In this document: positions 1 to 5,361 of the stretch, piece after piece
Numbering within the stretch: position 1 is the first letter of the stretch
How the letters are laid out: every line of letters begins with the position of its first letter
NCBI GenBank assembly: GCA_021849525.1
Contig: JAJZSS010000155.1
Span: forward strand, 1-5,361
Length of the DNA: 5,361 nt
Source: Chloroflexota bacterium
GTDB lineage: Bacteria; Chloroflexota; Anaerolineae; Anaerolineales; UBA4823
Reading direction: 5' to 3'
Program-made: the position numbers and the translations under genes
Notes under the pieces: generated by a model
What the model saw: the letters and a program-made list of their open reading frames with translations, nothing else
Database searches by the model: none
What the model was told of the DNA's origin: nothing

Positions 1-2
1 CG

Positions 3-44
3 TTTATGGAAATTGTCCGTCATTATCGCAAGGAAATTGCATGA
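3..44 (+). CDS. 3' end of an upstream gene (partial, product unknown)
   Basis: The frame starting at base 3 reads FMEIVRHYRKEIA and stops at TGA 42-44. That stop overlaps the kinase start as ATGA (41-44), the classic four-base overlap of translationally coupled bacterial genes. The AAGGAA ribosome binding site of the kinase (30-35) lies inside these last codons. Only 13 codons are visible, so the product cannot be named. The charged, helical-looking tail is compatible with a soluble enzyme. The main support is the ATGA junction and the close packing of the rest of the operon; base 1-40 is also open in the other two forward frames, so this is a likely rather than certain call. Confidence 0.5.
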   Translation, partial: FMEIVRHYRKEIA

Positions 45-1546
45 GTCGAAATTTCCTCCTCGGGATTGATGTTGGCACAACCGGCACCAAGTTTCTGGTG
101 ATTGACACTGCGGGTGGCATCGCGGCTGAGCTCACGCTCACTGCCACACTGCACTCTCCACAGGCAACCTGGGCGGAGGAAGATCCCCTTGAGTGGTGGA
201 AAAATATTTGTAAAGGTGTTCCCGAAATCCTGAGGAAAGCCCAAATCGATTCGGGACAAATCCTGGCCGTTGGTGTCAGTGGAATGGTACCAACCACCAT
301 CCTGGTGAACCGCGAGGGGCAGCCGCTGCGCCGGTCCATCCAGCAAAATGATGCTCGTTCCATAATTGAAATCGATGAGTTCAAAGCCGCTGTGGACGAA
401 TCGGATGTTTTTCGGCGGACGGGCTCTGCAATTTCACAGCAAAGCATCGGCCCAAAGCTTTTATGGCTGACGAAGAATGAACCCCGCCTTTTTGATCAAA
501 CAGTATGGGTGATGGGCTCATATGATTACATCAACTACCGGTTAACTGGCTCACCGGCTCTGGAACAAAATTGGGCATTAGAATCCGGCTTATTTGATAT
601 TCACAAAAAAGATTGGGACGACAACCTGCTGCTGCTCTCAAAGATTAGCCGTGATCAGCTACCCCCAGTCCATGCTCCAAGTGATATCGTCGGCCACATA
701 TCCCGAGAGGCTGCTGCATTAACGGGTCTCAAGACCGGCACTCCGGTTGTGGCAGGCAGCGCGGATCATGTTGCATCGGCCTTTTCCGTTGGACTAAAGC
801 AAAACGGAGATTTATTGATCAAACTCGGTGGCGCTGGTGATGTGCTTTACTCGCTTGACCGGCTGGAGATTAATGAGTGTCTTTTCCTGGATTACCATGT
901 GATCCCCGACCTGTATCTGATTAATGGTTGTATGGCCTCTAGCGGCTCCATTATCAAATGGTATCGAGATAATTTTAGTGGTGGATTGGATTACACAGAG
1001 TTGGATGTGGAAGCCTGGGATATTCAGGTAGGTTCAAATGGGTTGATCTTGCTTCCTTATTTCATTGGCGAAAAAACCCCCATTTTTGATCCAATCGCGC
1101 GCGGCGTGTTTTTCGGCCTGACCCTGCAGCATACCCGAGCCCATTTGTATCATGCCATTCTGGAAGGGATTTCATTCGGGTTTTACCACCACATTCAAGT
1201 GCTCGAAGCAGCCGGTTTCGATATCAACCGGGTGCGGGTCGCAAATGGCGGTGCCCGCAGCAAACTGTGGCGTCAGGTTACTTCAGATGTAATCGGTCAT
1301 CCTCTCGAAGAAGTCGCTAACCACCCCGGTTCTTCGCTCGGTGCCGCCTTCGTTGCCGGCATGGGCGTCAGCGCCTTTACTGAATGGGGTGAAATCGAGA
1401 AATTCATTCATTTGAAAGATCCAACGTACCCGAACATGGAGAGTCACGAGAAATACAAATCTCTGTATAAACTTTACCGTAATTTGTATGAATCCAACCG
1501 CCCTAACTTTGCAGTCCTCGCCAAATTGGAAGGCCTTACCGGTTAA
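41..1546 (+). CDS. FGGY-family carbohydrate kinase (xylulokinase-like)
   Basis: Cytoplasmic ATP-dependent sugar kinase of 501 residues, the usual full length for the family (about 480-530). The N-terminal actin-like domain opens with the phosphate-binding motif DVGTTGTK (10-17). The FGGY signature region is recognisable around IGPKLLWLTKNEP (136-148). The C-terminal domain has AGSADHVASAFSVG (238-251), where D242 is the expected catalytic base, then KLGGAGD (261-267) and NGGARSKLWRQVTSDVIG (402-419), the ATP-side signature. The start is set by AAGGAA at 30-35, five bases before ATG, and by the immediate DxGTTGTK motif. The xylulokinase substrate motif Met-His-Gly is replaced by Met-Val-Pro (82-84), and the Asn-Asp-x-Arg loop reads QQNDAR (101-106). 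The substrate is therefore probably a ketose or polyol other than, or in addition to, xylulose. Fold and kinase activity are secure; substrate is not. It likely phosphorylates the sugar delivered by the ABC transporter encoded downstream. Confidence 0.93.
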   Translation: MSRNFLLGIDVGTTGTKFLVIDTAGGIAAELTLTATLHSPQATWAEEDPLEWWKNICKGVPEILRKAQIDSGQILAVGVSGMVPTTILVNREGQPLRRSIQQNDARSIIEIDEFKAAVDESDVFRRTGSAISQQSIGPKLLWLTKNEPRLFDQTVWVMGSYDYINYRLTGSPALEQNWALESGLFDIHKKDWDDNLLLLSKISRDQLPPVHAPSDIVGHISREAAALTGLKTGTPVVAGSADHVASAFSVGLKQNGDLLIKLGGAGDVLYSLDRLEINECLFLDYHVIPDLYLINGCMASSGSIIKWYRDNFSGGLDYTELDVEAWDIQVGSNGLILLPYFIGEKTPIFDPIARGVFFGLTLQHTRAHLYHAILEGISFGFYHHIQVLEAAGFDINRVRVANGGARSKLWRQVTSDVIGHPLEEVANHPGSSLGAAFVAGMGVSAFTEWGEIEKFIHLKDPTYPNMESHEKYKSLYKLYRNLYESNRPNFAVLAKLEGLTG

Positions 1547-1572
1547 CAATCAAAAACCCTCAGGAGCACCTG

Positions 1573-2400
1573 ATGCTCGTAAAATTCAAGCGTAACTTCG
1601 GAATAACCATCTCGCACTTCCTGCTGATTCTCTCGTCACTGGCAATCCTGTTGCCAATTCTTTGGGTGATCCGTACATCATTGGCAAATCGACTGATTGC
1701 CTATAAGATCCCCCCGGTCTGGTTCTTCACACCAACTTTCGATAACTACCTGACCATTTTTGACAAGTATCCTTTTCAGCAGTATTTCGTTAACAGCCTG
1801 GTAATTTCCGGCATTGCAAGCATTGTTGCCCTCATCATTGGTTCACTGGCAGCTTATTCCATAGCCCGCTTCAGAACCGGCGACCCGTGGCTGCGATTAA
1901 GTATGCTGAGCACGCAGATGCTTCCACCGATAGCGCTGGTAATCCCTATCTTCTTAATTATGCGTTTTGTTCAAATGTGGGATACCCTGCCCGGATTGGT
2001 GCTGGCATACCTATCCTTTAACCTTCCATACACGGTCTGGATATTGATCAGCTTCTTTCAAAGCATACCGGTTGAAATTGAAGAAGCAGCCATGATCGAT
2101 GGCTGCTCGCGTATTCAATCGCTGGTGCGGGTGATTTTCCCGGTGGCGCTGCCCGGTCTGCTGTCCGCTGGCGTGTTCAATTTCATCCTCAACTGGAATG
2201 AGTTTTTGTTCGCCTTGATCCTTACCGGCCGGAATACCCGTACTTTACCGGTGGCGATCGCCAGTTTATGGACTCAACAAGGTGTCAACATTGGGGCAGT
2301 TTCAGCTGCCACAGTGGTCACAATATTACCTGTAGTTATCCTCACTTACGTCATCCAGAAGTCGCTGGTCCGGAATTTAACTTTCGGTTCAGTAAAGTGA
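1573..2400 (+). CDS. Carbohydrate ABC transporter permease, MalG-type (CUT1)
   Basis: Inner-membrane permease of 275 residues, a typical size for MalG/UgpE/SmoG-like proteins. Six hydrophobic segments are visible at roughly 12-34, 73-97, 112-131, 141-162, 193-216 and 244-263. The cytoplasmic EAA loop that docks on the ATPase reads EEAAMIDGCSR (170-180) followed by VIFPVALPG (187-195). The segment NWNEFLFALIL (207-217) and the short C-terminal tail LTFGSVK (269-275) are also characteristic of the MalG branch. AGGAG at 1562-1566 lies six bases before the ATG. The gene starts 26 bases after the kinase stop, so the two are almost certainly co-transcribed. Its partner permease is encoded not next to it but on the far side of the binding-protein gene. 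Substrate is not readable from the permease. Confidence 0.94.
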   Translation: MLVKFKRNFGITISHFLLILSSLAILLPILWVIRTSLANRLIAYKIPPVWFFTPTFDNYLTIFDKYPFQQYFVNSLVISGIASIVALIIGSLAAYSIARFRTGDPWLRLSMLSTQMLPPIALVIPIFLIMRFVQMWDTLPGLVLAYLSFNLPYTVWILISFFQSIPVEIEEAAMIDGCSRIQSLVRVIFPVALPGLLSAGVFNFILNWNEFLFALILTGRNTRTLPVAIASLWTQQGVNIGAVSAATVVTILPVVILTYVIQKSLVRNLTFGSVK

Positions 2401-2405
2401 TTTTC

Positions 2406-2428
2406 AAGGAGGTGTGCATAAGGTGATC
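2406..2428 (+). promoter_or_regulatory. Tandem Shine-Dalgarno-like tract in the binding-protein leader
   Basis: AAGGAGGTG (2406-2414) is a nine-base match to the complement of the conserved 16S rRNA 3' end. It is followed at once by TAAGGTGATC (2419-2428), which matches the same complement (TAAGGAGGTGATC) apart from a three-base gap. Neither lies at a usable distance from the binding-protein ATG at 2482, which has its own GGAGGAG at 2471-2477. The tract could serve a short leader ORF starting at GTG 2423, act as a ribosome standby site, or be a relic of an earlier gene junction. The sequence match is direct; the role is inferred. Confidence 0.4.
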
Positions 2429-2485
2429 GTGTACTTAACCCATACATTTTGTTGGCAAAGATTCCAATTTGGAGGAGAAAAATGA
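2423..2485 (+). CDS. Possible 20-codon leader ORF ahead of the binding protein
   Basis: A GTG-initiated frame of 20 codons runs from the tandem Shine-Dalgarno tract and ends at TGA 2483-2485, overlapping the binding-protein ATG as ATGA (2482-2485). The product would begin MIVYLTHTF and end FQFGGEK, and its last codons GGA-GGA-GAA-AAA form the ribosome binding site of the next gene. AGGAGG at 2407-2412 is ten bases upstream of GTG 2423, slightly long; GTG at 2429 is an alternative start. It resembles no family I know. It may be a coupling leader that feeds ribosomes to the binding-protein start, or a chance frame in an 81-base gap. Low confidence. Confidence 0.22.
   Translation: MIVYLTHTFCWQRFQFGGEK
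2471..2477 (+). promoter_or_regulatory. Strong ribosome binding site that decides the binding-protein start
   Basis: GGAGGAG ends four bases before ATG 2482, with GGAGG spaced six bases from it. This strong site, plus the canonical lipoprotein signal that begins at that ATG (MKKGLLTIFG), fixes the start at 2482. It excludes the in-frame TTG at 2449, which would add 11 residues ahead of the signal peptide and place the binding site inside the coding region. Confidence 0.85.
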
Positions 2486-3813
2486 AAAAAGGTTTACTCA
2501 CAATTTTCGGCTTGCTGATCATCATGAGCATGCTGCTTTCTGCCTGCGCGAAAACCGAACAACCTGTAGGACCAGAAGGTGCCAAACCCTTCGACGGCGT
2601 TACCATCAACGTGATGATGGAAGGCGTACCTGATACCGAGTATGTTCAGGCTCAACTTTCCAAGTTTGAAGAAGAAACCGGCGCGACCGTCAATATCGAA
2701 GTATTGAACTATGCTTTGATGCATGAGAAACTCGTGCCACAGCTCACAGCTGCCGCTGGCAGTGGTTCGTACGATTTGATCGTCGTGGATAACTACTGGG
2801 TAGCTGAGTTCAATCGAGCTGGCTGGTTGATGCCGTTGGACGATAAAATTGCCGCAAGCGACAAGGTTAAGATGGATGCCTACCTGCCCTCCATGCTCGA
2901 GATGGTCGGCACCTACGAAGGTAAGACCTACATGCTGCCTTTTTATAACTATGCCATGGCACTGGTTTACCGCAATGATCTTTTCACAGACCCCACCATC
3001 CAGGCAGAATACAAGGATAAGTTCGGCAAGGACATCGCCCTGCCTACTTCGATCCCGGAATACATTGAATTATCAAAGTTCATGACCCGTGATATCAATG
3101 GTGACGGCGAAACCGATATCTATGGTGCGTCTATGCAAGGCTTACGGCCAGATCCGACCGCCATGGAATTCCTGAACTACTTGTATAGCATGGGTGGTCA
3201 GCTATACGACCTGGATGGCAAAGTGATTTTGACTCAGGAAGTTGGCGTGGCAGCATTGGACGCTTACGTTGACAATATGAAATCCTCTGCCCCTCCAGGC
3301 GCCCCTTCATATGGCTTTGACGAAGCCTTCGCAACCGTTGCTCAGGGTAAGGCGTTTAGTTACATCACATACAACTGGATGGTTCCCGTACTGGACAATC
3401 CGGAACAATCACAGGTTGTTGACAAAATGAAAGTGACAGCCGTTCCAGGTGGTATTGGTTTGCTGGGCGGCTGGGGTTGGGCAATTCCCAATTCTTCGGC
3501 GAATCCCGACGCTGCCTGGGCATTCATCGAATGGGTCGAATCTTTTGATATCGCCAAGGAACGCGCGCTTTTGGGCGGCGCCCCGACACGTGCTGACGTC
3601 TTCCAGGATCCTGATGTATTAGCCAAGTATCCTCATTATAAAGATGTCGAAAAAATCGTGGGGGATTCCATTATGTTTCCCATGCAGTCACGTGCTCCGC
3701 AGATCGTAGAGGTTCTTGGGCGGGTAATTTCTGAGACGATTGCCGGAAGCATGACCTCCGAAGCGGCAATCCAGGAATTGATCACCGAATCTAACAATCT
3801 GGCGGATAAATAA
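2482..3813 (+). CDS. Extracellular solute-binding lipoprotein, family 1 (CUT1 carbohydrate ABC transporter)
   Basis: Substrate-capture component of the transporter, 443 residues, normal for MalE/UgpB-like family 1 binding proteins. A lysine-start signal peptide (MKK, hydrophobic core 5-19) ends in the lipobox LSAC (19-22). Cleavage would leave C22 to be lipidated and the protein anchored on the outer face of the cytoplasmic membrane. Family features include VTINVMMEG (40-48), FEEETGATVNIEV (62-74), YDLIVVDNYWVAEF (97-110), LPFYNYAMALVYRNDLF (152-168) and GGWGWAIPNSSANPDAAWAFIEWVE (329-353). Aromatic residues in these segments are candidate sugar-stacking positions. DINGDGETD (204-212) is an EF-hand-like calcium loop seen in a subset of these proteins. 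The gene sits between the two permease genes and has the strongest ribosome binding site in the window, consistent with the need for excess binding protein. A stem-loop follows its stop. The ligand is likely a sugar or polyol; exact ligand unknown. Confidence 0.95.
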   Translation: MKKGLLTIFGLLIIMSMLLSACAKTEQPVGPEGAKPFDGVTINVMMEGVPDTEYVQAQLSKFEEETGATVNIEVLNYALMHEKLVPQLTAAAGSGSYDLIVVDNYWVAEFNRAGWLMPLDDKIAASDKVKMDAYLPSMLEMVGTYEGKTYMLPFYNYAMALVYRNDLFTDPTIQAEYKDKFGKDIALPTSIPEYIELSKFMTRDINGDGETDIYGASMQGLRPDPTAMEFLNYLYSMGGQLYDLDGKVILTQEVGVAALDAYVDNMKSSAPPGAPSYGFDEAFATVAQGKAFSYITYNWMVPVLDNPEQSQVVDKMKVTAVPGGIGLLGGWGWAIPNSSANPDAAWAFIEWVESFDIAKERALLGGAPTRADVFQDPDVLAKYPHYKDVEKIVGDSIMFPMQSRAPQIVEVLGRVISETIAGSMTSEAAIQELITESNNLADK

Positions 3814-3832
3814 TCCATCCGCTGTATCCAGT

Positions 3833-3860
3833 GTTCCCCGCCTGCCCCACGGCGGGGAAC
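3833..3860 (+). promoter_or_regulatory. Intercistronic GC-rich stem-loop after the binding-protein gene
   Basis: GTTCCCCGCC (3833-3842) and GGCGGGGAAC (3851-3860) are perfect 10-base inverted complements around an eight-base loop TGCCCCAC. It begins 19 bases after the binding-protein stop and ends 28 bases before the next start. No T-run follows (the next bases are CACCTCTTGATT), so it is not a canonical intrinsic terminator. In transporter operons a hairpin here typically protects the 3' end of the binding-protein message or trims readthrough, so that more binding protein than permease is made. The structure is seen directly; that role is inferred from position. Confidence 0.7.
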
Positions 3861-3888
3861 CACCTCTTGATTGGTACAAATATAATTC

Positions 3889-4785
3889 ATGGCAAAATCA
3901 ACTTTTTTCAATAGCCTGCCAACCCGTGATCGCAAGGCAGCCAAAGGATTGGTTGCCCCGGCAGTAATCGGGATCTGGGTAGTTATCCTCTTCCCGCTGT
4001 TGTATGCCCTTTACGTCAGCGTCCATGATTGGATTCTCAGCCAGGGCGAGATTGGCAGGTTAAATTTCTCCAATTACATTACTGTATTACAAGATCCGCT
4101 CTTACTGAATGCCGCGAAAAATACTGTGATATTAACAGCAAGCGTCGTAATCCTTGAAATCTCCATCGGGTTTGGTCTGGCGCTGCTGCTGAATAACAAG
4201 TGCATTCGCCTTCGCAATCTTTACTTATTTATCCTTCTTATCCCAATGTTGATGCCGCCCATTACGGTCGGACTCATCTGGCGTCTGCTCCTTCACCCCG
4301 ACCTGGGAATCATCAATTATGCATTAAGCCTTGTCGGTTTACCTCAGCCGATCTGGCTGGCAGATCCAACCCTGGCGATGATCACAATCATCATCGTCGA
4401 TGTCTGGCATGAGACTTCCTTCATCATTCTTGTCTTGTTGGCAGGACTGACCAGTTTGCCGGATGAATTGTATGAGGCTGCCATGATCGACGGCGCCAAT
4501 GCATGGCAGAAATTCAGGTTTGTGACCATCCCGCTATTGGCACCAACTATTTTAGTCGCCACCATAATTCGGATGATCGCCGCCTTAAAAACCTACGATC
4601 TCGTGTACATCCTCACGCGAGGTGGACCCGGGATTGCAACAGAAACCATCAGTTACTATATTTACAAAGTTTTCTTCGTTTTTCTCGATATGGGCAAAAG
4701 CTCGGCAATGGCGTTTATATTGCTGGGGATCATCGTTTTGATGACATTAGTGCTCATGCGCGTCATGCGCAGGGTTGAACAATAA
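3889..4785 (+). CDS. Carbohydrate ABC transporter permease, MalF/UgpA-type (CUT1)
   Basis: Inner-membrane permease of 298 residues, usual for single-domain MalF-branch proteins such as UgpA/SmoF. A short basic cytoplasmic tail (PTRDRKAAKG, 11-20) precedes hydrophobic segments at about 21-45, 78-102, 109-133, 162-187, 215-235 and 271-291. The ATPase-docking EAA loop is YEAAMIDGANAWQKF (195-209) followed by VTIPLLAP (212-219). TRGGPGIATETISYYIY (243-259) is the hallmark loop of the MalF/UgpA branch and separates it from the MalG-type protein encoded at 1573-2400, with which it should pair. The start is the only ATG available: an in-frame TAA at 3883-3885 blocks upward extension. No Shine-Dalgarno sequence is visible; the leader before the ATG is AT-rich (ACAAATATAATTC), which suggests SD-independent or weak initiation. 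The SDR gene follows 21 bases after the stop. Confidence 0.94.
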   Translation: MAKSTFFNSLPTRDRKAAKGLVAPAVIGIWVVILFPLLYALYVSVHDWILSQGEIGRLNFSNYITVLQDPLLLNAAKNTVILTASVVILEISIGFGLALLLNNKCIRLRNLYLFILLIPMLMPPITVGLIWRLLLHPDLGIINYALSLVGLPQPIWLADPTLAMITIIIVDVWHETSFIILVLLAGLTSLPDELYEAAMIDGANAWQKFRFVTIPLLAPTILVATIIRMIAALKTYDLVYILTRGGPGIATETISYYIYKVFFVFLDMGKSSAMAFILLGIIVLMTLVLMRVMRRVEQ

Positions 4786-4806
4786 TTCATTCGACAGGAA
4801 ATCACA

Positions 4807-5361
4807 ATGGAAGCAATCCTTGCTGGCAAGAATTATGTAGTAACCGGAGCGGGTTCCGGCATTGGGCGGGCGACTGCGTTAGCCCTGGCAAAAGCAGGTG
4901 CTCGATTGGCTGTATCTGATGTCCGAACTGATCTGGCAGAGAAAACGGTCAACGATATTATCGCTGAGGGTGGTGCAGCCACAGCCCACATGGTGGATGT
5001 AACCAAAGCCGATCAAAGCGATGCACTCGCTCGGTGGGTAGCTGACCATTTCGGACGCCTGGATGGCTGGGTCAACAATGCCGGGGTTAGCAGTATGAAC
5101 CGCCTGGTGGACCTCACCGAAGCGGATTGGGACTTTAACATGAACATCAATGCCAAAGGCGCCTTTTTTGGCACTCAGGCAGCCGCCCGGATTATGGGCT
5201 TGCAGGGGCCTGATCAAATCTCCGGTCTGCGTGGGAAGATCATCAATATTGCTTCGATGGCGAGTAAACGTGGAAACGCACCATTCCTCGCGCATTATGT
5301 TGCCTCCAAATTCGCGGTAGTCGGCCTGACCCAGGCTGCGGCTGGAGAACTTGCTCCCCAG
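4807..5361 (+). CDS. Short-chain dehydrogenase/reductase, probable polyol or sugar dehydrogenase (3' truncated by window edge)
   Basis: Cytoplasmic NAD(P)-dependent oxidoreductase of the classical SDR family; 185 residues are visible and about 70-80 more are expected beyond the window. The Rossmann fold opens with TGAGSGIG (13-20). D38 at the end of the second strand (AVSDVR) favours NAD(H) over NADP(H). D64 in VDVT contacts adenine in relatives. NNAG (90-93), N115 in NINAKG, S150 in NIASMAS, and Y164-x3-K168 in YVASK give the complete catalytic tetrad. The start is set by AGGA at 4796-4799, seven bases before ATG, with an in-frame stop at 4783. The region between N115 and the catalytic serine has a few extra residues (GLQGPDQISGLRG, 131-143). 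Next to a sugar kinase and a carbohydrate transporter, oxidation of a polyol or sugar is the likely role; sorbitol-, arabinitol- or ribitol-type activity is possible but not shown. SDR folds also serve many other substrates. Confidence 0.92.
   Translation, partial: MEAILAGKNYVVTGAGSGIGRATALALAKAGARLAVSDVRTDLAEKTVNDIIAEGGAATAHMVDVTKADQSDALARWVADHFGRLDGWVNNAGVSSMNRLVDLTEADWDFNMNINAKGAFFGTQAAARIMGLQGPDQISGLRGKIINIASMASKRGNAPFLAHYVASKFAVVGLTQAAAGELAPQ

Noticed and set aside
4..447. 147-codon reverse-strand frame opposite the kinase N-terminus
   Set aside because: It lies entirely opposite a strongly supported FGGY kinase, has no recognisable domain, and reads as a codon-shadow protein rich in Ser, Arg and Pro.
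2463..2473. Operator-like palindrome TCCAA-T-TTGGA
   Set aside because: Only five bases per arm with a one-base centre, overlapping the ribosome binding site, and no second copy seen; it is easily explained by chance.
2449..2481. TTG start giving the binding protein 11 extra N-terminal residues
   Set aside because: The ATG at 2482 has an ideal GGAGGAG site and begins a canonical lipoprotein signal peptide; the extension would place charged residues ahead of it and lacks its own ribosome binding site.
3833..3870. Intrinsic terminator
   Set aside because: The stem is strong but no T-run follows, and the next genes clearly belong to the same transporter and pathway, so full termination is unlikely.
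3858..3886. Sigma-70 promoter built on TATAAT at 3881-3886
   Set aside because: No TTGACA-like box lies 16-18 bases upstream (that position reads AACCAC), the nearest TTGATT is only eight bases away, and the predicted start of transcription would fall after the ATG.
3636..3944. Reverse-strand frame spanning the binding-protein 3' end, hairpin and permease start
   Set aside because: It covers two real coding ends and an inverted repeat; no family features, and the composition looks like an antisense shadow.
4879..5295. 138-codon reverse-strand frame opposite the SDR
   Set aside because: The opposite strand encodes all SDR motifs; the reverse product has no domain and no convincing ribosome binding site.

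Overview
This window is one uninterrupted, same-strand (+) gene cluster for taking up and breaking down a carbohydrate, probably a sugar alcohol or a related sugar. It is a bacterial catabolic operon with no mobile element, CRISPR array, RNA gene or antisense gene that I can support. Base composition is near balanced. The start sites mix strong Shine-Dalgarno sequences with one leader that has none. The lipoprotein-type binding protein (Cys after LLSA), CUT1-type permeases and general protein style suggest a Chloroflexota/Anaerolineae-like or other free-living heterotrophic bacterium. That taxonomic guess rests on style only and is weak.

Layout, left to right. Positions 3-44: last 13 codons of an upstream gene, whose TGA overlaps the next ATG (ATGA). 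41-1546: FGGY-family sugar kinase. 1573-2400: MalG-type inner-membrane permease. 2401-2481: leader with a tandem Shine-Dalgarno-like tract and a possible 20-codon leader ORF ending in ATGA at the next start. 2482-3813: family 1 extracellular solute-binding lipoprotein. 3814-3888: gap carrying a perfect 10-bp GC-rich stem-loop. 3889-4785: MalF-type permease. 4807 to the window end: short-chain dehydrogenase/reductase (SDR), cut by the edge after 185 residues. There is no gene-free stretch above 81 bases.

How the genes fit together (inference): the lipoprotein captures the substrate outside the membrane, and the two permeases form the heterodimeric channel. The ATPase is not in the window and is either elsewhere in the operon or a shared MsmX/UgpC-type subunit. 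Inside the cell, an NAD-type SDR could oxidise a polyol to a ketose (or act on a related sugar), and the FGGY kinase would phosphorylate the product. This logic resembles known bacterial polyol operons that combine a CUT1 transporter, an SDR polyol dehydrogenase and a xylulokinase-like enzyme. The exact substrate cannot be read from the sequence.

I do not see a clearly new biological system. The points most worth a second look are the rotated transporter gene order (MalG-type, binding protein, MalF-type), the translation signals ahead of the binding protein, the intercistronic hairpin behind it, and the kinase's departure from the xylulokinase substrate motif.
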